From the NCBI RefSeq assembly GCF_964204865.1, contig NC_135262.1, forward strand, positions 11,532,001 through 11,596,000: 64,000 bases of DNA, written 5' to 3'. Positions 50,251-62,991 of the stretch are shown one piece after another. A program made the position numbers and the translations under genes. The stretch is from Styela clava. Lineage: Eukaryota > Chordata > Ascidiacea > Stolidobranchia > Styelidae. Under the pieces are notes generated by a model. That model ran no database searches and had not been told where the DNA came from. It saw only the letters and a program-made list of their open reading frames with translations. Position 1 is the stretch's first letter, and each line of letters opens with the position of its first letter.

Positions 50251-53239
50251 CTCTTATTATACTTGATTTTAATCAGAAAAAGACCGTAACTGAAGTTACA
50301 CTAACATACATAGCATATTCGACTGTACTTGCTTATATTTGACAGTCAAATTCTAATCTTATTATAATTAATTGACACAGAACATGCTTTTTACTACTTT
50401 GATAGATTGTCTAAAATTTCGCGAATAGTTTGTAAAAGCACAATTCACATGCGTGGGTGTAAATTCCATAACCACAACTTCGCAGTAATTCTAAATAAAT
50501 CATGAAAGTAATATCGAAAAGAAAGTATCGTATGGTTCCCGCAAAAACCCTTATTAAAGGAAAATATAGACAGGCATTTGAGCATCACATATTATATAAT
50601 TGTTTCAATATCCATACTGAATATTAGTTTATGTGTTTGGATAAATTAACAAACTTTTCGAGTTAAGATTTAGACGTTATGGATATTACACTGATACAGA
50701 GTTGCAGACTGAAAGTCTACGCACAATACGAAATAAGATACGCTATGACGTCATACAACAACACAGCAGGAATCAAACGTCAGTAACCGCCTCGTCGCGC
50801 CCAGGGGACAGCAAATTGACGCATATCAAATCAAAACTTTTTGTTCTGGGTTTCAATTCGCACGCTATCAGTGGCCATCGTGCTCAGCTGATCATTATGA
50901 CGCACTGGGATGATTCACTTTACAGGCATGGTTTTTGCGTAAGATATTTTACTTTATGGCAGTATTTCTCAATCCTTTCTGTTATAAAAGCCCATGCGTA
51001 TAGGGCACAGTGATCGCGGCCGACTGGGAACAAGTATCAGTGGGTGTGGATTTACCCTGGACATCGTAAGCTCGGGTCATATACCAACCCAAAATTATCC
51101 TCACAAGGTTCACAACTGTCGTAATTTTATGGCAAAATTACCTTTTGTTCGGGCTATACGGAAAACATAAAATGCTTCGGCTTTAAATAATGGCCAAGAC
51201 ACTTTTTTTGAGATTTTGCTGATAAGCGCATGAATTCTATAGAGCTAAAACTCCATGAATTTCAATAAATTGGTATAACACATTCTTGTATTTATGATCT
51301 TAAATGATATATTCATTGGTATCACAGACCATCCAGCAAATCTTTATCCACATGAAATATTATTCCTGGTTTTTATGTTTATTTCAGATTCCGTGACATA
51401 TTATTACCCCACTATTATATCTATAAAAAAATTTAAATTTACAACATCTATCACCTATTTTATACCGGCTTTATCTCTCTGTTTGATAAAATAATATTTT
51501 GATAGCAATGGATATAAATAATCCTACATCCTCAAGAATATTCACTAGAAATGCGAGGAAAATGTTATCAAACTTTATCAAGCATTTCCCTATTTATCTT
51601 AATAATCACAGCACAAAATTCGCTAAATGGAAACTATATCAATGTCAATATAGTCAAGTTACGTTTATGAAACCACAACGAGATATTTTTACATAGCCAC
51701 TTGTCAGTAGCCACTTGTCTCTTATTATACTTGATTTTAATCAAAAAAAGACCGTAACTGAAGTTACACTAGCATACATAGCGCTATATTCGACTGTACT
51801 TGCTTATATTTGACAGTCAAATTCTAATCTTATTATAATTAATTGACACAGAACATGCATTTAATTTTTTACTACTTTGATAGATTGTCTAAAATTTCGC
51901 GAATAGTTTGTAAAAGCACAATTCACATGCGTGGGTGTAAATTCCATAACCACAACTTCGCAGTAATTCTAAATAAATCAAGAAAGTAATATCGGAAATG
52001 AGGTATCGTATGGTTCCCGCAAAAACCCTTTTTAAAGGAAAATATAGTCAAATATTTGAGCATCACTATATAATTGTTTCAATATCCATACTGAATATTA
52101 GTTTATGTGTTTGGATAAATTAACAAACTTTTTTCGACTTATTCTTAGGAGTTAAGATTTGGACGTTATGGATATTACACTGTTACAGAGTTGCAGACTG
52201 AAAGTCTACGCACAATACGAAATAAGATACGCTATGACGTCATACAACAACACAGCAGGAGTCAAACGTCAGTAACCGCCTCGTCGCGCCCAGGGGACAG
52301 CAAATTGACGCATATCAAATCATAACTTTTTGTTCTGGGTTTCACTTCGCACGCTATCAGTGGCCATCGTGCTCAGCTGATCATTATGACGCACTGGGAT
52401 GATTCACTTTACAGGCATGTAGTCTCGTCGACGGGTATACTTTAATAATATGAAGATCAGCTGTTTCTGAAGTAAGATATTTTACTTTATGGCAGTATTT
52501 CTCAATCCTTTCTGTTATAAAAGCTCATGAAATGCGTATATGGCACAGTGATCGCGGCCGACTGGGAACAAGCATCAGTGGGTGTGGATTTACGCTGGAC
52601 ATCGTAAGCTCGGGTCATATACCAACCCAAAATTATCCTCACAAGGTTCACAACTGTCGTAATTTTATGGCAAAATTACCTTTTGTTTGGGATATACGGA
52701 AAACATAAAATGCTTCGGCTTTAAATAATGGCCAAGACACTTTTTTTGAGATTTTGCTGATAAGCGCATGAATTCTATTGAGCTCAAACTCCATGAATTT
52801 CAATAAATTGGTATGACATATTCGTGTATTTATGATCTTAAATGATATATTCATTGGTATCACAGACCATCCAAGCAAATCTTTATCCACATGAAATAAT
52901 ATTCCTGGTTTTTATGTTTATTTCAGATTCCGTGACATATTATTACCCCACTATTATATCTATAATAATTTTTAAATATACAACATCCATCACCTATTTT
53001 ATACCGACTTTATCTCTCTGTTCGATAAAATAATATTTTGATGGCAATGAATATAAATAATCCTACATCCTCAAGAATATTCACTAGAAATGCGAGGAAA
53101 ATGTTATCAAACTGTATCAAGCATTTCCCTATTTATCTTAATAATCACAGTACTAAATTTGCTAAATGGAAACTATATCAATGTCAATATAGTCAAGTTA
53201 CGTTTATGAAACCACAACGAGATATTTTTACATAGCCCA
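50251..53239. repeat. Tandem duplication of a 1.5-kb segment
   Basis: Copy 1 (50251-51700) and copy 2 (51719-53239) both start CTCTTATTATACTTGATTTT and end CACAACGAGATATTTTTACA. They are nearly identical, with small indels such as an extra segment near 52420-52470 in copy 2. Both contain CTGTTATAAAAGC (50979 and 52510 region), a TATA-like word. The open frames 51499-51696 and 53038-53235 correspond to each other but differ no less than the surrounding DNA, so no coding constraint is visible. Confidence 0.85.
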
Positions 53240-53542
53240 CATGGCGCATCTTCAAACGGCTTCATTTGTTACGTTTGTATTCAAAAAAACTACTAACCCC
53301 GATCAAATTTTACGCATTCGCTTGTGGCAAGTCAAAAATTTCAGACATACTTTTTCATTGTGCAATTTCAAGTCATGCGTCAATACGTTATAAAATGCGT
53401 CATATGGCTAGCCAGAAGCTTCATTGCCACAGTTGTTCTCAGTGTTACACGTATCACAAATATTGTACACACCTTAGAATGATTTGTGATTGGTAACAAC
53501 ATCTCGTTTACAAACCTTGCCGTCTATGTCTATGGTATAGAA

Positions 53543-54364
53543 CAACGGTGCACAACCTGCGGCTGTCGTGACAAAAATAATGCGGACCTCCAAATACAAA
53601 ATCCTATGAACAAAACAAAAAAAGTTCGAAATATAGGATGTGGCGGCTATGCTGGTGCAAAAAGAATGATGAACAGCTTGTGCAGAAGTTTAAAGACGAG
53701 GAAAATCTGCTGGACACATGGAAAGGCGCAGTTGAATATCAAGTGCTACAAAAATTGACAAGAAAAACTCTTTAATAATTCTTTTTGGAAGGACTTACAC
53801 GTGCGAAGCAACGTTTTCAAGAATGACGTACATGAAGAATGAGTACCGAATCAGATTGACGTCAATCTGGAGTCTGAACTAAGGCTGATGGTATCCAGCC
53901 AGTTACCGGACTTTGCAAGTTTATCTGCCCACATGCAAGACCAAGGGAGTCATTAAATTGCTACGATGCTTTGCAAACTTTTATAGAACAAATTCATTAA
54001 AATATTTAACATTTTATTATACTTTTGGGGACAAGAAAATGCGACCGCCCCTCTCCCCCTCCCCGACTTTCCATTTTTTTCAAAAATGTGCAACCAATAT
54101 GCAACTTGCTGCAATGTATCTGCTCAAGAATAGGTCCACCAAAAGGAAAAATCCGTTTATTATGCGAATATTATACTTCCAAGTAATTCTACATACTTTA
54201 TAATTGGGCAGACTGCACCTCTCATGAGTCAAATACGCAGTTACGACATCATTGAAGCTAAAAAAAATTGTGCGTCTTCGGCGCGCTCATCAACTCCCTG
54301 CGGCAGTATTGAATACAAATAAATGAAATGAGGCAGCCAATAGCAAAAAGGTTGTGCACCCCTG
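53543..54364. mobile_element. hAT deletion derivative with transposase remnant
   Basis: The ends CAACGGTGCACAACCTGCGG and, reversed, CAGGGGTGCACAACCTTTTT are inverted repeats. Flanks GTATAGAA (53535-53542) and GTGTAGAA (54365-54372) match at 7 of 8 positions. Inside on the plus strand, around 53800-53957, a broken frame encodes Cys-Glu-Ala-Thr-Phe-Ser, Met-Lys-Asn-Glu-Tyr-Arg, Arg-Leu-Thr and then, after a frameshift, Glu-Leu-Arg-Leu. That order is the C-terminal hAT dimerisation region of the GTF2IRD2/ZBED5-type transposases. Upstream, 53650-53780 has a lysine- and glutamate-rich open stretch that could be the N-terminal remnant. The central part of the transposase is missing. Confidence 0.75.
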
Positions 54365-54372
54365 GTGTAGAA

Positions 54373-57300
54373 TTACATAGTTATTCACAATATCCCCTTT
54401 CCACAAAAATTTTGAAGCCTTTAAGAGTTGATCTTTAATGAAGCGTCATGAGTCGTGGTAAATATTCCGCTCGTAATCGGTGTTATTTTCTACCCATTAA
54501 TTAAAAAAATGACCCGTGCGTATATTTGAGAAAACCCCCCCTATCATAACTTGAAACAATGTTGAAATTTCATCCTCTTATCAAGTTTGTGTAGGTTAGC
54601 TTTACGGTTTGATTTTCAGTGGCCCATGCACAGGGTCACGAACAATGCATCACCATATAAAGACTGTGACGTCATAATCAGTAACTCGTCTCGTCTCAAT
54701 CGACGGACGTGTTCTGTCGAGCGTTAATGGCATTATTTCACGTATAAAGCATTTGTTTACGCTGGGTTTAAAAAAAGCCTGGAAATTATAAATATCCTTT
54801 AAATTACTTCTATTTCACTCTTAATGATAAGATTATATTTATATCATCATAGTTATATTTTTATTTGTGATTATAAATTTACTCTCCAATCACCGTAAAG
54901 CGTTGATAATAACTTTAGTTGACGTGAATCACAATTTAATTTTGTTTCCATATTCTTTTCTTTTTAAAAAACATTAACGAAAATAACTCATAGCTTCTAA
55001 ATCGGTAAAAATACAAAATATGTGACATTTGTAGAACGTATAAAGTACCACCGCAAAACAGTATAACATGAAAAAAACTCAAATAAATGATGTGATAAAG
55101 TGATAAATAGACTGTATTGACAGATTTGAATATGATACGTGCTAACATGGCCCATGACAAATAAATCCAATCCTCTCCGTTCTGTCTCTCTCTTTTTCGA
55201 ATGCTCTCTATTTTGACACCTTGTCATCTATTATTACAATATTTTCAGAAGCGGAACAGTATGTTATTTTCCACTCAGATTGGAATATAACAGAAAAAAG
55301 TACCGAGAAGGCGACAAAGGCCGAGCGCAATAGAACAGTATCCCCATAAGAGTGCATTTCTTCGTGTATTCAAGTGTACACAACCTTTCAAAACAGCTAA
55401 GAATCTGACATTGTGCAAACATAATGTGCGGAACTTGCATGTAAACTAATGAAATGTTGCCAATTGCAAAAACCTTTTGGTATCATTATTAAACGATATT
55501 TATGTCATTTTTATCGATTCCACGCAATACTACCGTGACGCATGGATTTGTGTTCTTTGGAAATTGGCCAACAGTGATAACCTTTAACTCCCGATTCCAT
55601 TTAGAAACGTCCAGTTCGTGTTGTTGTAAATATATAGACTTTTACTCAGTATTTAAGCGAAGTAAGAGCATGATTAGACTGTAATATCGTTCCATTCCAT
55701 GACACTGTATGCTCAGATATTTCTTCGGCGATCCGACGGACGGGCAAACGGACGAATTACAGTGCAAATAAATCATCTCATCGACTTTTGACAAGGTTCA
55801 AAGTACAATTTTGTTTGTTAATTGCGGAACACTTACTGGGCTAGAACATACTATAATTAGTAATTGTGGACCCACTCAGTTCACCAAAGTTGACACAGAT
55901 TTTTGCAGCGTTAAGATAAAAATAGGACTGCATGGAGGTTGCTATCCAGAAAATTTACCTGTAATATTCCGATCGAATTACGTCGCAAGTACAGGTGTAG
56001 TGTAGAAATAACAACAATGACAAAATGAAAGAATGCTTCCACTATTTTGTTTTCATTCTGGCATCATTTGCATACCCTATATAATTTCTGTATCGAATTT
56101 GGTTGGTTTAAGGTGTGTATCAATACAATATCAAATGAGAAGAAATAAAATTAAACTTTCTATATTTTGATTTCAATGAATGACTTTATGACGTCGTTAT
56201 AAATATAAAAACAATGGGAATTACGTGAAAAAAATACTACGATGTGTTAATCTGTGTAAAGGCTCTTCTATAGTCTTCATCTTGTAATCTATTAGCTTTG
56301 ATTTACCAAATCAAACGATTGAATCATTTATTATTTTTGACGCTCACGTCTTTGTCAGGAACATTTAAGATCCGAGGGTGCATTTAGGCCAATCCGCTGA
56401 AACCAATGCCTTAAAATTAATAAAAAAAAAATGTGATTATTATTTCCTTCCTTTCACAATCGCCAGTAACTCCCTATTTTTTATTTATCCAAATTAAATT
56501 TATCCAAATCAATTCGTTACAGAAATAATTTAACCCCATTAGCCTATTCTTGTAGCGCATATATTATTCTGAGCACGACAATTAAAGCATAATAATGTAT
56601 TTTTATCACTCTCAACGTTTGTTTCTAGTATGTATCGGTCGACAGTGTGGTGAGCTATATATCCACGATAAGATATAACCACGGTGCGTATTTATGATTC
56701 GCAGCACATAATGAAATTGAACATCGACTGAAAACGAAAATACAAACCATGGTGTCTATATTTGAATTTGTAAATGATTTGATTTATTATTTCAAATCGA
56801 CGTGAAACACAGTCAAAATCGGTGGCCATCCGAAACCAGTTTCGTAACTGCTTGGTATTAACTTTTCCTGTTTTTTTTTTACGTTTCGGTCGGGCTTTCA
56901 TCTGCCAAGTACCAAGTGATTGTCTTCTGTCGCCGAAACCGAAAAATCACAAGCAGTGATATCTAAATTGAAAAGTTTGAAGTTCCATGTTTTGTTTTCT
57001 GTGCGTCATTGATAATCAGACATTGTATATGCATGGTGATGTGTTTGAAGCGATATGTGGCGGTTCATCGTAATTACCCAGGATTTTAGCCAACAGGAAA
57101 CCCAGTTAAAAATGTGCTCCTATAATTAATACATGTATAATACTTCTGAACAAGAGATTTTTTCATATCAGTGGTACAGCGTATAAATTTATATTTTGCC
57201 TCTGAACACAGCCATTTTACAAATACAAAACAGAATAATTAGTTAAAGAATAAAGCATCATTTCAATAATTTTACACAAAACAAGACATTTTGAGAGTGT

Positions 57301-57505
57301 TCTATCTGTATGCAACAAAGGATCGAAAACTATTCATCACATTTTAAATAACGATATTTTGAATATGAATGTCTTCAAATACAGGTGTTTACTCTGTTCA
57401 AACTTTCTTGTTAGTTCAGGGTTTTGAGATCATCACAATTATATCCTACAGTCTTTAATCGGTGTTTGCTCTATAATACCAACCGAAGAATATTTTTGCC
57501 TTATT
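54373..57505. other. Mostly intergenic; one weak exon candidate at 55772-56005 (+)
   Basis: The frame 55772-56005 is open for 77 codons and contains evenly spaced Asn-Cys-Gly, Asn-Cys-Gly, Phe-Cys-Ser and Gly-Cys-Tyr-Pro-Glu, like a small secreted cysteine-rich module. Neither a good acceptor nor a start was found, so it is not called as a gene. Positions 57241-57293 contain a word (ATAAAGCATCATTTCAATAA) that recurs at 59325-59370. Confidence 0.3.
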
Positions 57506-57957
57506 AAAAGACTAGCCCACAATTATTTATCGCTAAAAGTTCTAGCGTAGCGTAATACCGTATATATTTATCCTTTACCAAGAATTGGCCCAAGAACGCA
57601 ACCATGGTTAAGACAAAGACTGTTAAATATGTATTTTAGTGTCATATTTTTTCTAGCCAATCATACATAAGTACCTATTTTGTCGGAACCGTGAAGCGGA
57701 ACACAAATAAAACAGTCAATAATGATTAAAAGACTATCCCACAATTATTTATCGCGGCAAGTTCTATCGTAACGTAACACAGTATGTTCATCCTTTCACC
57801 AAGAATGGGTCCATTCGTGCAGGATGCAACCATGGTTAAGACAATGACTGTTAAATATGTATTTATAGTGTCTTATTTCGTCCAACCAATTATACATAAG
57901 TACTTTTGTAGTCGAAACTTCAAGCGGAACACCAAATTAAACAGTCAATAATGATTA
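57506..57957. repeat. 222-bp tandem duplication
   Basis: Two units start AAAAGACTAGCCCACAATTA and AAAAGACTATCCCACAATTA (57506 and 57728) and both end ACAGTCAATAATGATTA. They are moderately diverged, with several small indels. No gene is visible in them. Confidence 0.75.
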
Positions 57958-58174
57958 ATTCATAGAAGCATGGGCAAAAATATACATTATGAGGAATCAA
58001 TGTTAAATAATAAAACTGAATTAACTACTCACATCTTTGGTGTAGCCCTACCTAGCAGCGTCTAATTGTAAATGGCCTTGTTTGGAGTAAGAAAGGTTGT
58101 ATAATACGCTGTATAAAAACAACCCTTAAACCTCCACGTGACCTCAAAAAAATAGTTCTTTTTGTTTTTAGTTT

Positions 58175-58399
58175 GGTGAATGATCGTGCACACTTATTTC
58201 GGTTCCATTACATTTGAACCCACGACAATTGTAACTGCATACTATTGCACCTATAAACATTTTTTTATTACGGATATTTGTTTGAACCCATACTAACCCT
58301 AACCCATGGATTTTAGCACCCGCATATTCATTGAACCCGCGGATATACGGGTGCAAATGTATGGGTTCAAATGTACGTGGGTTCAAATGTGCTGTCACC
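58175..58399. repeat. GGTGACC-family repeat, copy 3 (reverse orientation)
   Basis: Ends GGTGAATGATCGTGC and, reversed, GGTGACAGCACATTTGAAC flank internal words GAACCCGCGGATATACGGGT and AACCCTAACCCATGG. It is the reverse-oriented relative of 13029-13155 and 16985-17288. Confidence 0.65.
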
Positions 58400-61300
58400 G
58401 TTATTTCTGTTACGAGTCTGTATATATAATTAAATATTTGACATTGAAACTGAGAAATCAACTAACATGAAAGATGTAGATTGTAGATCATACAAGATAA
58501 CGTGACTTGAATATGAACGGTAAATAATAGTCTGGTTATTTAATGAAGCCTTCACTTTGAAAAGGCCCTGCAGAACATTCACTGATACCTCCGGCAAGAC
58601 CGAGACATAGAATACTACCAATATGCAAGAATGAAATAAAGATGGGTGCAATGATACGTCTTCCACTTCTCTTTTTTGACAGTATGATTTCCTCATGCTA
58701 TTTCTGAGAACTGTAAAAGAACAAAAACCGTTGCTTTAACCACTAATGATAGATATCTTGTGACATGAAAAGGTGTGTTAGTTTCAACACTGGGAGTCAA
58801 ATCCTAATTGCGTGGGCTGTTTTGACAATATCCTCTGATCTAACATTAACACGATTCAAATCTATTAATTATAACACAAACACAATTACGTGTGAGCTAG
58901 ATTTCAATGAGGCGATCGTCATCGTAATACCACAAGAGACATTGACCGCAAATTATTAGCTTCGTTTTTAAAGAGCATTTATTTGTATTTTAAAAGTACG
59001 CACTGCCTTTAACACGGATGGAAATTCGAGTATTTTAAGTTTATTTAAACATTACCATATTTCGTGTGTTTTTCATTTGAATGCACGAAAGGAAGTTTAT
59101 GAGTCTTATATTCAAGAACCCTGTTAATTTTTTGTTTAAATTAGTCACTGCCAACGTTGAAAGAATCCAAATTATTGAAAAATGTTAATCAGTGTTTTTT
59201 GTAGTATATGATCTATTCTCTAAAACTGAGGATTTATAAGAACATAAATCGTGTATGCAAACTTCAAGCCAAAACAAACCTAGACCCGGGCTTTAAACGA
59301 ATATACGATTAGAGCAGCAGTCAGAATAAAGCATCATTTCAATAATTTTACACAAATCAAGACATTTTGACTAACTAAGACCCAAGCGTGATCCATAAAG
59401 TGTGATTGTAATTCTGATTGATATACAGCAAAATTGCAGTGAATCGGACAGGTTTTGTTATAGTTTTAGAAAGATGAATAAATGTACGACGACATTGTTT
59501 ATCCAATGATGTTCGTACATATCCTGGACTTTTTATAACTCAGCATTGTGACCAAATTAGGTGATAAGGTACTACCACGCAAACACCTTTATCATAAGGC
59601 AAAGAATAGAGTTTAATTAGGAGTTTAGAGATTAAGTATGTACAAACACAATACATGACAATTGAAATACAATAAAGTATATTGTTGTTGTTGTGTCTTC
59701 ATATTACGTTGCTATGATTGGCGTAATACATGCGACAAGGACTTGGCCCTTTATTTTCATATTAAATGCTTTTTTTGTGCGGCTGTGGGTCGGATTCTGG
59801 CTTTAATTTGATCCAAACTGGGTCCATTTCCGGTTGGATTCTGAATGTAGGCCTCCAAAAAAGACTGGCCCTCTGTAACCTCCGTTCAGACCGTTTTATG
59901 TCGTAACAGCGCTAATTAGTGGAGAAATGCGGATATATTGATTATGGTTACTAGTCTACGTGGTTGGGGTCCAAAATGTGACCTTCGATATATTGCGGTG
60001 GCGGGCTTGGCAATTATTGAAAATGTCGAAATGGCCGTGTTAACGTTTTCGTCAAATCCTTACAATGAGTAACTTTGATAGATATGTAGTGTAATACTGC
60101 AAAATATACTTAATGCCCCTCCCCATCCCACAACTAGTTTAAGTTAGCAATCAAAGCATTAAATAAACACGGTGCGGGTTGAGGTTCGCATTTTGATAAC
60201 ATTTAAATTAGTGGCTTTTTTACAGAAATTTTAACGGTAACTAAGATTTGATTAATGTTCAACTCTGCAACAGGGCTCAAAGAGCAGACGTCATTTTAAG
60301 ACGTCACTAGGAAAATTGCCAATGTATCAAGCGTAAAATAAATATGCTCTACGACCCTATAGTATTGTAGTCTTAGTCTTAGATGACGCAGACTACAAAT
60401 CGCTCATGTGAGTTTGTCAATATATAACAAATAATTTTAATTGTTGGTTACTGCTTTTATTCAGGTTCTCGTATTTTTCGACCAATTATGGCGTAACACA
60501 TTGACGGAGGTAGAACAATGGGTGCAGCCCTACATCACACGCGTTGTATTGACGTCACGGGCCGAGCGCGATTGTTTACATTCTGAACGGTCTTCCGAAT
60601 GTCTTGTGATTCAGAGTCATGTGATTTAACCCCTTATAGCCAATCGACAATGTTTCTACTAACAGTAGAATATTATAGTATAGTGGAATTATCTATTCCC
60701 AATAATGGGTTAATAATTATTACTCAGTATCATCTTGATTGTAAGTTCTGCAAGGTTTTTGACATCATATATTGCTGCAATATTTGGATTTTTTGGTTCG
60801 TTGCTATTATTCAGTTTGTAGTCACGAGATTTGAATAGATCTAACTATAGCTAGACGGCGTCGCCGTTTATGACTAAAGATTAAAAAATATCATTTTTCG
60901 CCCTCAGTAGAACGATTTGCAGCAATACATTGTGCATGCCATGAAACGTATTTATTCAAACATAACATTTAGTAGGCTTTTGTAGTTAGTTTCGGTCGGT
61001 ACCGTTTGCGCGCGTCTTTCTGCTTTCAGAACACGAAATTTTTTTAATTATTTTTCCATTATTGTACAAAATTACAAGCTGCTCACGGAAGGTACGCCTA
61101 CTGCATATCAAATGGTTGCAACACCCACGCCAACGCTGAACATAAGAAAATTATCTAGTTATGGTTATGAATGCAGATTACGCTGAAAATTCAAAATTTT
61201 AAACCCTTTCTAACCCTAACCCCAATCGCAACCGGATAGTTACTAATTTATTATTTCAAAACATGGAGGGCTTGTTTTTCTCCAATTCATGATTTTTTGC

Positions 61301-62991
61301 ATTAGTGGTGGGGGCTTTGTGCGAAAGATCCAATATTAAATTGAAGAGGTCATTTCAGAAAAGTAAACTTGTGGAATTTATGACTTTTAGAGAGAAGTTT
61401 GAAAGCTCGAACGTAACTCCATTTTTGATTGATATACACTGAAATGGGACAAATTGTGTTAGTGACAGCGCAAAAATTGGTACGACTATACATTACTTAT
61501 ATAATATGATGTAATGATGTTTCGACGATTCGCTCTTATCGCAGACTTATTATAAGTTACCACGATGTCCAAATTAGGCACGAAATATTGCTTTGCAAAC
61601 ACCTTTATTGAAAGACAATATTAGTGATAGACAGTATTAGTGTGCACAAACATGAACAAGACATATAACAATTGAAAGACAAATCCTACACAAAAGGATA
61701 TTATTTGTTACGCCACACCCATCATAACTAAAATTCCATTCGCCACGTCGCGAAATAAAATGATATTATGGCGTCATATGCCTTGTTACGACGTCGCATT
61801 TTGCTGAAGTATTTCCCATTGACTGATATAATACCCGATTTATCTACGGCCTGTAATGAGGCCATAAATAAACAGTATTATGGAAGCACGAACTATATTC
61901 ATAGTCGTTATTTCCTTTATTAATTTTTCGCTTTTTTAAAATAAAATAGTACAAAATAATAATTATATCATGTATTAAACGATGAAAGCATATTTAAAAA
62001 CCATTACACAAAATATTAAGTACATATTTAAATTTCGTAAAAATGTAAAAATAAAAAAAATATAATGTACGTTGAAATTGTGCGAAGCTAGTTACTCGCC
62101 AGGAGCATTCAAAATCAGATCTGCTGTGACATTAAAATAAATAAAGCAATAATATGATTAATGGCTCCTAAAAAATATAAACACAAAATTTACATACTAT
62201 GCCTGTCGTAATGTTGAGCATGTTGATATATCTTCATTAGTTTAAAAGGTAAGCTATCAGATATAAAATGTAGGATGGTCTTTTACTAAGTTGCCTATTA
62301 AAATTTTAAAATAATTAAGAACTCAAAAGAAACACTGCGATCCAACCGCTCCAGAAGATGCAAGTCTATCTTACGAAAGTGGCTAGTACAAAAGTAATAA
62401 TTGGGTTTAATAAAAATATTGGTAATTATAAAAACACGGAATTCTTCATGCAGTCGCTTTCCTGATACAAATTAGTGGGAATCAGCGACTATTCGGTCTT
62501 TCGTCGGTACATTCATCCAAATCGGTTGGAGTCATTGTGAGATAACAGTGTGCGCGAACAATCAATTTCAGTACGAACCAGACGTTCAAAGCTTATTTAA
62601 ACTATTTGCTTAAGGTTCCATACGTATCCTCGAAAATATCATCGAATTCAATTTATCTCAAGAACCGTATTCCAAACCAGTGTATTATAGTGACCCATGA
62701 CCCGTGTGTATTCGTGCCTTAAGGTGACTTTTAAGTCTGTAGGTATTCGCATGTAGGGCAGCCTAATAAAATAGCAGTACAGAGTAATATCAGTCGCTTT
62801 ACCTGATGAAATTTGTGATAGCAGTATTTGTTGGTGCATTCACACCTTATTACAGTCAGTTTTTCGCGTATAATGTTTGCTCACAAACCATACCACTCGC
62901 ACTTTAAGTAGTCGTTGCAATTAATAGTCAATGTGATGAATGAAAGAGCTGTCAGACAGCGAATCGAGAAACAGCATCAGAGTACTTTATA
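58400..62991. other. Intergenic, several weak open frames, no gene called
   Basis: An 88-codon minus-strand frame (58696-58430) has a start in reasonable context and a hydrophobic stretch after a basic N-terminus, but nothing recognisable. A minus-strand frame at 62802-62648 follows a TTTCATCAG acceptor and could be a terminal exon; a similar acceptor context (TTTGTATCAGGAAAGCGACTG) recurs near 62465. Neither is phase-compatible with the RING family. AT-rich DNA fills the rest, with a weak repeat between about 59.41-59.69 and 61.42-61.70 kb. Confidence 0.35.

Noticed and set aside
51499..53235. Paired 65-codon frames in the tandem duplication
   Set aside because: They differ about as much as the flanking non-coding DNA, so the shared frame reflects recent duplication and not selection.
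58290..58320. Telomere-like CTAACCCTAACCC
   Set aside because: It is a single short occurrence inside the GGTGACC repeat family and does not form a telomeric array.
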